Positions 47,432-56,236 of a stretch of 64,000 nt of DNA are shown piece after piece. The first letter of the stretch is position 1. Each line of letters begins with the position of its first letter. The notes under the pieces were generated by a model that worked only from the letters and a program-made list of their open reading frames with translations, searched no databases and was not told the DNA's origin. The position numbers and the translations under genes were made by a program. The DNA is from Verrucomicrobiia bacterium (GTDB lineage: Bacteria > Verrucomicrobiota > Verrucomicrobiia > Limisphaerales > DASXHY01). The stretch covers positions 104,642 through 168,641 of the forward strand of contig DASPIL010000076.1 in the NCBI GenBank assembly GCA_035629175.1, written 5' to 3'.

Positions 47432-47464
47432 GGGGAACCGTTGCCGGTTCCCCTCGCCTGTTTT
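47430..47464 (+). terminator. intrinsic terminator
   Basis: GAGGGGAACCG (47430-47440) and CGGTTCCCCTC (47445-47455) form an 11-base perfect stem with a 4-base loop, followed by GCCTGTTTT. It lies between the truncated sigma gene and the convergent secreted-protein gene and may serve both. Confidence 0.75.
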
Positions 47465-47481
47465 CGGGACCTCCTTGATTC

Positions 47482-49413
47482 TTACGGCTGCGCGGGACCA
47501 ACGAGCACCCGGAAGAATTTCATTGGTTCCTCATCGTTCGACACGGCGCTGTAGGTGAACGGCAGCGTCGGTGAATTCGTTGAAAGAACGGTCACCCAGT
47601 CCATCGCCGCCAGATTGGTTGAACTCTGCACGATGTAATCGGGCCCCGTCTGGCCTTCAATGGTCAGGCTGAACTGGCCACTTGCGAAGCCCGGCGCGGC
47701 GAGCGTCGGGAGGACGAGGGGATTCACGACTACGTTAAACGAGTTCGTTGCGCTCAGGCCCGGCGAACCATCGTCTGAAACTTTCACGACGATCACGTTC
47801 GTGGTGTTCGCGGTTCCAACTTGTGGCCGCCAGGTGAACAGTCCAAGCGGTGTGATCGAACCAGGGCCGGACAGCAGCTCGAATGTCAGGGCCTGAACGG
47901 GCACATCGGAGTCCGCTGCAATATGAGCAAGCGAAACGTTCGCACCCACGTTGACTGTGACGGTGCTGTTTGCAGCAGGAGCAGTGAATACAGGAGGCAT
48001 GTTGCCAGGCGCTGAAGTTCCTGGGGCGAGATAACCTTCCGTGGACAGGGCTGTCCAGCCGTCAGCCCACGTATCGGAATCGCCTGAGAAGGCGCCGCGA
48101 TAGGAGACCTCGAAAGGCGCGCCGGCCAGTGCGTTGGTCAGCGCGGGGCTTCCGCTTTGAGGACGCGGATTCAATGCGGCGATGTCGTTTGTGTAGCTGA
48201 TGACTCCCAGGGCCGCGTCGCCCACGTAGTTTGAGAATCCCGCGCCGCTGAACAGGAAGTTTCCATTTGCATTTGCCGAAGCGGTGGTCACGTTCCAGAC
48301 GTTGTTCATCGCGCTGGCTCGAACTGTCGCATTGGTCCAGTGAAACAGTCCGTCCGTATCGAGCAGGATGCCGCGATTAAAGCCGCTCACGACGGAGTTG
48401 CGCACGTTCGGTGCCGCCTCATCACGGGCGTTCAAAGCGCTGCCTCCCCCGAAACCGATCTCACCCAGACCGCGCCCAATAAGGGTCGCATTGTAAACCG
48501 CCCATTGGCTGTAAGGTTGGCGGTCGCCAATGATCGTCTGGCTTGTGTCGCCGTCCGATTCAATGCCGCGGCTGTCGACGCTGCCTTGCCACGGAGGTTT
48601 GATGGCGAACCAGAACTGATTCGTGCCGCGATAACCCTGGTCGGTATCGAAGTCGTCATCCTCGCAGAATGCGGCGACGAGATATCTCGTGCTCACATTT
48701 CCGCCCCACCACTCGAATGCGTCATCGGAGCTTGCGAAGCTTTCGACATACTCGATCACCGTTCCGCTCCCCACGCCTCCCATCGTCAACGAATTCAATT
48801 CGCGGTCAGGAGCGAACACGCTTCCGGTATGGCGAATGGACACATAACGCAATGCGCCCGAGCTGTCGGCGTCGTCATTGCCGCCGAAGCGATGTTCAAA
48901 GTTGGGTCCAGGGCTGGTCACGCCTTCATAAACGTCATACACGGGATTGGCAACGTTGCCTGTGTTGTCGAAGGCGGAGTTGATGGTGGCGCGGCCCATG
49001 ATGACCACACCGCCCCATTTGCCGGTAACGCGGGGAGAGATGTCGTTGGGATTGGTAACGTCGTCGCCTTCCATCGTGAATATGATTGGCGCGCTCGGCG
49101 TTCCAGTTGCATATAACTTGCCGCCGCGAGTGACCCAGAGAGCGGACACCAGGTTGGGAATGCCGGGTTTGGCGATGAGGTTCGCGGCATTGGTTCCGCC
49201 CCTGATCACGGTTCCCGGTTCAATGATCAAAGTGGCGTTCGTCTGAACATAAACAATCGTGTTCAGCAGATATTCATTCGTGGCATACCACGTCTGCGTG
49301 GTTCCAGCGGCAACGTCCGCGGTCACGGTCATCGTGGCGGCGCGGGCGGATGTGGCGGTGAGGGCCGCGCTGGCGGCCAATCCGGCCAGCAGTTTCTTTA
49401 AGTTGTGATTCAT
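47482..49413 (-). CDS. secreted beta-structure protein next to TonB system
   Basis: From the ATG at 49413 the product is 643 residues with a signal peptide (KKLLAGLAASAALTATSARA). The core (residues 25-450) resembles a family found beside TonB-dependent receptors in Bacteroidota and Gammaproteobacteria: YLLNTIVYVQTNATLIIEPGTV, WGGVVIMGRATIN, RFGGNDDADSSGALRYVSIRHTGS, GVGSGTVIEYVESFASSDDAFEWWGG and FDTDQGYRGTNQFWFAI, suggesting a right-handed beta helix. A cadherin/Ig-like segment follows (residues 480-560), then a C-terminal tail (YIVQSSTNLAAMDWV...FFRVL). It lies 262 bases downstream of the receptor gene on the same strand. Function unknown; substrate capture for the receptor is plausible. 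Confidence 0.75.
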   Translation of the reverse strand: MNHNLKKLLAGLAASAALTATSARAATMTVTADVAAGTTQTWYATNEYLLNTIVYVQTNATLIIEPGTVIRGGTNAANLIAKPGIPNLVSALWVTRGGKLYATGTPSAPIIFTMEGDDVTNPNDISPRVTGKWGGVVIMGRATINSAFDNTGNVANPVYDVYEGVTSPGPNFEHRFGGNDDADSSGALRYVSIRHTGSVFAPDRELNSLTMGGVGSGTVIEYVESFASSDDAFEWWGGNVSTRYLVAAFCEDDDFDTDQGYRGTNQFWFAIKPPWQGSVDSRGIESDGDTSQTIIGDRQPYSQWAVYNATLIGRGLGEIGFGGGSALNARDEAAPNVRNSVVSGFNRGILLDTDGLFHWTNATVRASAMNNVWNVTTASANANGNFLFSGAGFSNYVGDAALGVISYTNDIAALNPRPQSGSPALTNALAGAPFEVSYRGAFSGDSDTWADGWTALSTEGYLAPGTSAPGNMPPVFTAPAANSTVTVNVGANVSLAHIAADSDVPVQALTFELLSGPGSITPLGLFTWRPQVGTANTTNVIVVKVSDDGSPGLSATNSFNVVVNPLVLPTLAAPGFASGQFSLTIEGQTGPDYIVQSSTNLAAMDWVTVLSTNSPTLPFTYSAVSNDEEPMKFFRVLVGPAQP

Positions 49414-49675
49414 TGGTTTCACTTTCAATACGGGGTTTGGGACTATCAGTTTTTCGTTCTCAAATAACATGCGCACTGATCCTGCACGGGGCATGTGAAT
49501 GCTGGACGTCAGTTCGGTTACGATTTGGAAACGGCTCCTTCAGGAGGCTGGAACCGCTCGCGATACGCCCAAGCGGCTGGGTCAAGTTGCGCGATGAGCG
49601 CGGCGCACCGGATGGCATCGCTCGGGCGATGCGGATGCTAAGCGAGTGTGCGGAGGCCTTCCCGCGAAGCACGGG

Positions 49676-52558
49676 TTAGAATTCGCAACCCAGCGAAAGA
49701 CTAAAGGTCATGCCCCTCGTGTAGCTTTTGATGGTTCGCTTGCCGCCTCCCGGCCACGTCTGGCTGACTTCAACGGATGGATCAAGCAGGTTCTTAGCGG
49801 AGAGTTTGGCCTTCCAGTGCTTTCCAATTTTTTGTGACAGAAACAGATCGAGTTGCGGAGCGGGTTCTTCGAACTCATCGGGACTCGTCAGCCCGAACAC
49901 CACCAGCCGCGGGCCAACCACTCCGCCCGATACCGTCAAAGCCATGCCCGTTGCTTTGTGATCCCATGTGAGATCTGCGTTCACGACGTAATCGGGCTGA
50001 TCATACAACGGCCGGACACTGCTGTTCTCCAGATAGATGGTTCGGCGCAGCGTGCGTTGATCATTGCTGATGGGCACTTCGGAAATGATGGATGCGGCGT
50101 TGAAGCCGAATGTCAGTTCGTCGAGTTCCTCGTGGATTCTGTCGAGACGCGAACGGAATTCGAATTCCGCGCCGTAGACATCGGCTTTTTCAGAGTTGAA
50201 ATACGTGACGTCGCTGCTGTTGACGGCGATCAGTTCGATCGGAGCTTTGACCTCCTTCATGAACAGTGACGCGGACACGATCTCTCCCGGCCGCGGAAAC
50301 CATTCAATGCGCAAGTCGTAATTCGCGCTTTCCGAGAACGAAAGGTCCGGGCTCCCGCCAATCTGCCTGCCGTTGGCAACGTCGTAGATGAACACTGGAG
50401 CGATTTCGCGGTAGGCCGGCCGCACCACGGTTTGCGACCAAGCTGCGCGGAGTTGAAGATTCTCCCGCAATGAAAAGACGGAGCTCAGCGCGGGCAACAC
50501 GTCTGTTCGTTGAATGCCGCCGGATTTCAACGGTTGATTCAGCGTCTGGTTGAAGCCCTCCAGTGTCAGGTCTGTTCTTTCCAATCGTGCGCCGCCGATC
50601 AGCCGCAGCCACTCGAAGGCCGCCCAGTCGGCCATGGCATATCCCGCGGTGATGGTTTGCTGCCCTTCGTAGGTGAGGTTCACCGGGAAATTTCGATACT
50701 CCACAAATCCCGCGTTGGCAGGATCGAGATAGTCCTGCGGTTCGCCTGAACCGTAGAAGGGATGCCCGCCGCCCGAGGGATACATGACCAAGCCGCGCTG
50801 AAAGTAATCGCGCTGGGACTCGGTAATCGCCGCTCCGGTTTTGATCGCGTTGTCTTTGCTGTTATAGGACGCAAGGGGAATCGTCAGGTCGCCCCGCGCG
50901 TTGACGTTGTTTTCTTCCACGTCGCGCCAATAGCGCGTGGGATAAGCGGGAGACGAAGAACTCGCCGGGTAGAAAAATTCCTGCTCCGGATTTGCAAGGA
51001 ACTGGAAGATCCGATAGTCCGGCTCCTCCTGCGTTGCAGTGGACATCGCTCCCGCCCATTCAAATTTCAGATCGTTCAGCAGGGGGAAATCATGGATCCC
51101 CACCAGTTGGTGATAGGTCAGGTTGCGTTCCGTCCAATGAAGAATGTTTTGATCGAGATAGCTGACGCCAGGCTCGGTGTAATTTTCCTCCTGTCCCTGC
51201 AGGCGCCTGGCTTCGTCTTCTGCCGATTGCACAAACAGGAAATTGTATTTGAGCTCGTGGTCCTCGCCGAGACCCAGGGTCAGCGCTGCAGAAGCGGCCC
51301 ATGAATATTCTGAAATGGCGCGGGTGTCGGTTTTCTCAAACACGACACTGCCTCCGCTCCCGCCGTATTCCCGCACCACTCCGTTGTCGTAAAACTTGTA
51401 ATCGTTGCGATACGTGAGCGAGGCGAGATAACCGAAACGCAGGAAGTCCTTGCGAAAACTGTCGCCGATCGCCATCCCGAAGTTGGAATTCAGCGGGGAT
51501 TTCTCGGGGAGAGGCGACAGTTGGCGCGATTTGAAACTGCGTTCCACTTCCGCTTCATTTTGAATTGGCCCGCTGGTGCTCCCCAGCGGTGGCGTGTTGC
51601 GGGCGATCGCCGGAAGCGCGCGCGTGCCGTCATCCATCCCCAGCCAATCTGTGCCCCCTCGATCGGATGCGAGGAAGTCTTCGTTCAAACTGGATTGCGT
51701 GTTGTATGACGTTCCGCTGCTGAAACTGAAGAAGAACTTTTCGGGGTAGCTGCGGGTGACGATGTTGATCGCGCCACCAGCAAATCCGCCAGGCATGTCT
51801 GGAGCAAACGTCTTGCCGACATCCATCCGCTCAATGACCTGTGTGGGCAAAAGATCAAGCTGCGCCGCTTTGCGGTCTGGATCGGCGCTCGGCAGGTCGG
51901 TTCCGTTCAAAGTTGTGGTCGTGTAACGGTCTGCGAGTCCGCGCACCACGGCGAATTTTCCATCGGCAACGCTTGCGCCTGAAACCTTGCTCAAGGCCTC
52001 GGCGGCGTCGCTGGCGCCGACGCGCGAGAAATGTTCCGACCCGATCGCCTCCAGCATGCCGCTGGATTGCTGGCGTTCGATGAGGATTTGCTCCGTCTGC
52101 TGAGTGAATTCCTCCGCTGTAACCTCGAACTCCTCCATTTCGTAGAATTCAGGACGCAGGTTGCCGTTCACGGTGGTCGTCTGGCCAGAAATTACGCGAA
52201 CTTCCGTGACGACAGCGCTCGCGAAGCCCGCCCTGGAGAAACGCAGCGTCTGGTCGCCGGGAGGAATGTTCTTCAATTCGAAACGGCCGTCCGTTCCGGT
52301 TTGTGTCGCGAGCGTCGTGCCACGAATCGCAACCGCCGTGCCGCTCAACGGCGCCCCATCCCACGAACTGATGACGACCCCGGCAACGGCCCCCATTTCC
52401 TGCGGCACGGCGTGCCAGCTCAACAGCAGCAGGGCCAAAACACTGATAAGCATCCAGCGCCCACGCAATGCCGCAGCACGCAATACCCGAGCGATGTTGT
52501 TCAAAGCGGCCGCCGCCGGCCGGGACTTTTCTGCTGTGACCATTTTGTTGAAAACCAT
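49676..52558 (-). CDS. TonB-dependent outer-membrane receptor with carboxypeptidase-regulatory-like domain
   Basis: The 960-residue protein has an N-terminal hydrophobic signal (residues about 33-50), a CarboxypepD_reg-like domain (GVVISSWDGAPLSGTAVAIRG... FELKNIPPGDQTLRFSRAGF), a TonB-box-like EEFEVTA, a plug domain (SGMLEAIGSEHFSRVGASDAAEAL... VVRGLADRYTTTTLNGTDLPSADPDR), and a beta-barrel ending in an aromatic residue (MTFSLSLGCEF). These receptors import ligands across the outer membrane using energy from TonB. It is the last gene of the DUF3450-to-receptor operon, 21 bases after the TPR gene. The ligand is unknown. Confidence 0.92.
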   Translation of the reverse strand: MVFNKMVTAEKSRPAAAALNNIARVLRAAALRGRWMLISVLALLLLSWHAVPQEMGAVAGVVISSWDGAPLSGTAVAIRGTTLATQTGTDGRFELKNIPPGDQTLRFSRAGFASAVVTEVRVISGQTTTVNGNLRPEFYEMEEFEVTAEEFTQQTEQILIERQQSSGMLEAIGSEHFSRVGASDAAEALSKVSGASVADGKFAVVRGLADRYTTTTLNGTDLPSADPDRKAAQLDLLPTQVIERMDVGKTFAPDMPGGFAGGAINIVTRSYPEKFFFSFSSGTSYNTQSSLNEDFLASDRGGTDWLGMDDGTRALPAIARNTPPLGSTSGPIQNEAEVERSFKSRQLSPLPEKSPLNSNFGMAIGDSFRKDFLRFGYLASLTYRNDYKFYDNGVVREYGGSGGSVVFEKTDTRAISEYSWAASAALTLGLGEDHELKYNFLFVQSAEDEARRLQGQEENYTEPGVSYLDQNILHWTERNLTYHQLVGIHDFPLLNDLKFEWAGAMSTATQEEPDYRIFQFLANPEQEFFYPASSSSPAYPTRYWRDVEENNVNARGDLTIPLASYNSKDNAIKTGAAITESQRDYFQRGLVMYPSGGGHPFYGSGEPQDYLDPANAGFVEYRNFPVNLTYEGQQTITAGYAMADWAAFEWLRLIGGARLERTDLTLEGFNQTLNQPLKSGGIQRTDVLPALSSVFSLRENLQLRAAWSQTVVRPAYREIAPVFIYDVANGRQIGGSPDLSFSESANYDLRIEWFPRPGEIVSASLFMKEVKAPIELIAVNSSDVTYFNSEKADVYGAEFEFRSRLDRIHEELDELTFGFNAASIISEVPISNDQRTLRRTIYLENSSVRPLYDQPDYVVNADLTWDHKATGMALTVSGGVVGPRLVVFGLTSPDEFEEPAPQLDLFLSQKIGKHWKAKLSAKNLLDPSVEVSQTWPGGGKRTIKSYTRGMTFSLSLGCEF

Positions 52559-52579
52559 TCGAGCCGAACTGTTGGCGAT

Positions 52580-54016
52580 TCAGGAACGTCCGCTGCGGGC
52601 AAGTTGCTCAACCTTTTCGAGGTAACGCTGGACGTTGTCCCGCGGTTTCACCTTCTGCGCCTTGTGCAGCAGCTCGGCGGCCTGAACATACTTTTGAGAT
52701 TGCACCAGAAGCTGTGCGCTCTTCACGAAAGCGTCCGCCTCAAACCCCTGGAGCTTGGCGGCAGTGTCGTAACGAAATTCGGCCTTCTCGCGTTGATCGT
52801 TTTTCGCGTAGTAATCCCCCGCCAGCAGCAGGGCTTCGCCATCGAGCGGATTCCGTTCAATGATCTGCTCAAGAACCTGGATTGCGTCCTGCCCTGCGCC
52901 CGTCCCCATCGCGAGCTTCGCTTCCAGCTTCAACAGTTTCAATTCATCCGGCCCCGCCAGCGTTCCCGCCGATCGTATGCGCGCAAACAACTGCTTCGCT
53001 TCATTCCATGCGCCACGGCCAACGAGTATCTGGGCAGGCCGCAACGCCTTTGCGAGGTTTTGTCCGTTGTCCTTGTCGATCGCCTCCAGATATGCGGCGA
53101 GTGCCAGGTCGGGAGCCTCCTGCGACAAGTAAAGGTCGCCCAGCAGATAAAGAGTTTGTGAACCGGCTTTGCCGAGACGGCGAACTGTTTCGAGTGCTAC
53201 AGATGCCTTCGCTGGCTGTTCCTTTTGAATGTAAACATTCGCCTGCAGCGTCCATAGCGAGTCGCGTTCCGGATGCAGTCGAATCAACTCGTCCAGCAAC
53301 GCAAGCGCATGGTCGTAGTTTGCCACCGCTATCGCGCATTTAACGGCACCGAGCTTGAAATCAACGTTGTCCGGTTCGAAGACGAGTGCCTGTTGGTACG
53401 CAGCGGCCGCGGATGCGTGTCGTTGCTGATTCAGGTAAGCAAACCCGAGCAGGCCGAAAACTTTCGCATCTCCGCCGCCGAGTGCGATGGTTCGTGTGAG
53501 CGGCTGTATGGCGGCCGTGTAGTTGCCCGCGCGAACCCAGGCAAACGCGACGTTTTTCTGCGCACGGCGATAGTCGGGAAACTTCGCAAGAGCGGTTTCA
53601 AAATGTTTGATCGCGTTGGTGAGGTCCTCGTTTTGGAAATACATATTCCCAAGGGTGAAATCGAAAACAGCACTCGCGTTGGGTTTCGCCAATCCCTTGA
53701 GCACGGACATCGCCTTCGTTGGATCCTCGCGCAGGATTGGGACAACTTTTTCGCGATAGGCTGCCTGTTCTTCGGGCGACATCCGCGGTTCGGCATCCGG
53801 GGCAAACCCGTAGCTCCCGATCAAACGCCGCGCGAACTCGGGATCGTTCCAAACCGATGCCAGTTCGTGTTGAGGATGAACGGGGGCGAATGTATCCGGC
53901 GCCGTGCTCGCAGCGCCAAAGACGCCAGGCGCTGTGAACAGCAGCAATGCACTCAGTTCGGCCCGCAACACCCGGGCGCTCCGCAGCTTCAAAATGGATT
54001 GTGATGTGTGTTTCAT
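52580..54016 (-). CDS. TPR-repeat protein of the TonB operon
   Basis: From the ATG at 54016 the product is 478 residues with a signal peptide (RAELSALLLFTAPGVFGAA). From about residue 125 it is built of tetratricopeptide repeats (FTLGNMYFQNEDLTNAIKHFETALAKFPD, LGFAYLNQQRHASAAAAYQQALVFEPD, and others). TPR proteins are a standard part of TonB2-type operons, where they are thought to organise the periplasmic complex. It lies 17 bases after tonB. Confidence 0.88.
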   Translation of the reverse strand: MKHTSQSILKLRSARVLRAELSALLLFTAPGVFGAASTAPDTFAPVHPQHELASVWNDPEFARRLIGSYGFAPDAEPRMSPEEQAAYREKVVPILREDPTKAMSVLKGLAKPNASAVFDFTLGNMYFQNEDLTNAIKHFETALAKFPDYRRAQKNVAFAWVRAGNYTAAIQPLTRTIALGGGDAKVFGLLGFAYLNQQRHASAAAAYQQALVFEPDNVDFKLGAVKCAIAVANYDHALALLDELIRLHPERDSLWTLQANVYIQKEQPAKASVALETVRRLGKAGSQTLYLLGDLYLSQEAPDLALAAYLEAIDKDNGQNLAKALRPAQILVGRGAWNEAKQLFARIRSAGTLAGPDELKLLKLEAKLAMGTGAGQDAIQVLEQIIERNPLDGEALLLAGDYYAKNDQREKAEFRYDTAAKLQGFEADAFVKSAQLLVQSQKYVQAAELLHKAQKVKPRDNVQRYLEKVEQLARSGRS

Positions 54017-54033
54017 GAAAATTATTTCGGGAG

Positions 54034-54696
54034 TCACCCAGTCGTAACGCGGAATCGAATGGGATATTTGATAAATGTGCGGACGGGCTGGCCGTCCTTC
54101 ATCCCAGGCCGGAATCGCCACTTCTTGACGGCTTCCAGCGCGGGTTTTTCAAATTCCGGACGCGTGGCATTTTCGATGCGCGGATCTTCGACGCGGCCGT
54201 CTTCGTTCAACACAAACAAGATCGTGACGACGCCTTCGATTTTGGCTTTGCGCAATTCCGGAGGATAGGCCGGCGCGGTTTGAGAAACGGGTTCAGGGCG
54301 TTTCTCCAGTTCCGAAACGTCGAACGTTTCCTCCTGAATGGTTTGCGCCGCCGCCAGCGCACGAATCTCTCCAAATCCCGCCAGCGCGCCGCCGGAACCC
54401 ACCGCCACTTCGAGATCGGCGCTGAGGGGAATCTGCTGCGGCGCATCGGTGAGTTGAGGTTCGGGCGGTGCCTCCGGAGGCGTCTCTGTTTCAGGAGGAG
54501 GCGCGTCGACTTTTTCTTCGACGGGCGGAGGGAGATCGATGGCGCTCGTGGTCCGCAATTCCAGGCTCCGTTCGGGTTTCGCAATCTGATGCGCGAATGG
54601 AATGAATCCGAACAGCACCGCGGTGAAGCCAACGCCGAAAAGGATCGCCACTGGCAACCGCGCAAACCTGCTTTCGTTCTGGTAAACCTTCCGCAT
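54034..54696 (-). CDS. tonB: TonB energy transducer
   Basis: The 220-residue protein has one N-terminal membrane helix (VAILFGVGFTAVLFGFIPF), a Pro/Glu-rich periplasmic linker (PPPVEEKVDAPPPETETPPEAPP), and a C-terminal TonB domain (AYPPELRKAKIEGVVTILFVLNEDGRVED... ALEAVKKWRFRPGMKDGQPV). It transfers energy from the ExbB/ExbD motor to the receptor. The short linker fits TonB2-type proteins. It starts 3 bases before the end of the upstream exbD. Confidence 0.93.
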   Translation of the reverse strand: MRKVYQNESRFARLPVAILFGVGFTAVLFGFIPFAHQIAKPERSLELRTTSAIDLPPPVEEKVDAPPPETETPPEAPPEPQLTDAPQQIPLSADLEVAVGSGGALAGFGEIRALAAAQTIQEETFDVSELEKRPEPVSQTAPAYPPELRKAKIEGVVTILFVLNEDGRVEDPRIENATRPEFEKPALEAVKKWRFRPGMKDGQPVRTFIKYPIRFRVTTG

Positions 54697-54699
54697 AGT

Positions 54700-55104
54700 T
54701 CAGCTCTTGTCGGTGGCCAGGCTCACATCCTTGGCGCCGCCGAGTTTCGCCTCGTCAATGACACTGATGACCGTTCCGGACTGGGAGTTTTCATCGGATT
54801 GAATCACGACAGGCAGCGGTTCTTTTGCACAGAGGCGCCTTACCGTGGGACGAACGCCGCCAAGGCCGATCTCTTTTCCGCCGTAAGCCACTTTGCCGTC
54901 GGGAGTCACCGCGAACAGAATGCTGTTCTTGTCGGTGTGCTTGGCGCTGGCTGCCTTGGGCTTTTGAATCGGCACGCCCGGTTCCTCGATGAAGGCCGTG
55001 GTCGAAATGAAAAAAATGAGCAGGAACATGATGATGTCGATGAGCGGGATGAGGTTCAGCTCGATCGATTCTTCAGGTTGGGAAAGGTGGCGTCGGAATC
55101 TCAT
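54700..55104 (-). CDS. exbD: ExbD-like biopolymer transport protein (second copy)
   Basis: From the ATG at 55104 the protein has 134 residues, with one N-terminal helix containing the proton-path Asp (LNLIPLIDIIMFLLIFF) and a periplasmic domain (GGVRPTVRRLCAKEPLPVVIQSDENS). Part of the ExbB-ExbD motor. Closely related to the copy at 55112, from which it is separated by 7 bases. Confidence 0.93.
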   Translation of the reverse strand: MRFRRHLSQPEESIELNLIPLIDIIMFLLIFFISTTAFIEEPGVPIQKPKAASAKHTDKNSILFAVTPDGKVAYGGKEIGLGGVRPTVRRLCAKEPLPVVIQSDENSQSGTVISVIDEAKLGGAKDVSLATDKS

Positions 55105-55111
55105 GTTCGAC

Positions 55112-55519
55112 TCAACTGCGTTGTGAGGCGACGCTGACGTCCCTGGCGCCGCCCATGCGCGCTTCGTCAATGATGCGAATCATCATGCCGGAGCGGGATG
55201 TCTCGCTCGCCTGAATCACGACAGGCAATGCCGCTTCCGCACAAAGCCGCTTAACGGTCGGTCGCACGCCGCCAAGGCCGATCTCCTTGCCGTCATGGAG
55301 CACCTGCCCGCCCGCCGCCACCGAGATGATGATGGTTTTATTGTCGTCCGCAGCGGCGTTGCCCTGCGACTGCGGCTTGTCCACATGCAGCGCTTTCTCC
55401 TGCATCATGCTCGTGGTGGAGATGAAGAAGATGAGGAGGAACATGATGATGTCGATGAGCGGGATGAGGTTCAGCTCGATCGATTCATCGGGCTCGGACA
55501 GCGTCCGGCGGAATTTCAT
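55112..55519 (-). CDS. exbD: ExbD-like biopolymer transport protein (first copy)
   Basis: 135 residues with the same helix (NLIPLIDIIMFLLIFFISTT) and periplasmic domain (GVRPTVKRLCAEAALPVVIQ). The two ExbD copies share most residues, which points to tandem duplication. It follows the exbB gene by 18 bases. Confidence 0.93.
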   Translation of the reverse strand: MKFRRTLSEPDESIELNLIPLIDIIMFLLIFFISTTSMMQEKALHVDKPQSQGNAAADDNKTIIISVAAGGQVLHDGKEIGLGGVRPTVKRLCAEAALPVVIQASETSRSGMMIRIIDEARMGGARDVSVASQRS

Positions 55520-55537
55520 GGTGACGCGGAATGGGAC

Positions 55538-56212
55538 TTATGCCGTTGCCGCTTGGGCATTCTGCGGGGCGCGGGTTTCTGGCTGGAGGCCGCTGCGCGT
55601 GAAGACCCGCGTCATGCCGTGGAACTCAGGCCGGAAATGGCGCAGCGTAATGCTCTCAAGGTGTGCAAGGAACGCGACGTATTCGTTTCGCCAGCGCTTG
55701 GCAACGCTCGCGAGAATCAGGCCGGGAATGGCAATCATCATTCCGGTCTGTGTTGCGACAAGCGCCTCGCTGATTCCCTTGGCAATGATTTCCGACGCGG
55801 AACTGCCGCCGATACCAATCGCTTTAAAGGTGAGCAACATTCCGAGAACTGTTCCCAATAATCCAAACAGGGGAGCCGACACCACGAGCACGTTCAGGAA
55901 TGCGATGCGGCGGTCCAGATCGGAAACCTGCGTGGCTTCGACTTCCCGAAACCGTCCTTCGATCTCCTTGACGGAATGGATTTCGTCCTGGGTGTAGCGA
56001 ACCAGTTCACGCACGCTGCGCGGCGCGGCGTGGGGCTGTGCCACCCAGTTGCGCAATACAACATCATCCGCTCCGGCGAGTCCGCGATGATGCGCAGTCA
56101 TCAACAAATGCGCGGCACTGATGTATAGGATGACCGACAGCGAAACCATGCACCACATCACCCAGCCGCCGGTTTGCCAGGTGTGAAGCATTGTCTGGAA
56201 TAGTTCGTTCAT
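55538..56212 (-). CDS. exbB: ExbB/TolQ/MotA-family proton channel
   Basis: The 224-residue inner-membrane protein has three membrane helices, the last two in LNVLVVSAPLFGLLGTVLGMLLTFKAI and EALVATQTGMMIAIPGLILASVA, which are the ExbB proton-channel motifs. It forms the motor with ExbD. It follows the long TtpC-like gene by 24 bases. Confidence 0.93.
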   Translation of the reverse strand: MNELFQTMLHTWQTGGWVMWCMVSLSVILYISAAHLLMTAHHRGLAGADDVVLRNWVAQPHAAPRSVRELVRYTQDEIHSVKEIEGRFREVEATQVSDLDRRIAFLNVLVVSAPLFGLLGTVLGMLLTFKAIGIGGSSASEIIAKGISEALVATQTGMMIAIPGLILASVAKRWRNEYVAFLAHLESITLRHFRPEFHGMTRVFTRSGLQPETRAPQNAQAATA

Positions 56213-56236
56213 AAGAGTCGCGGGATCGGGGGTTGT

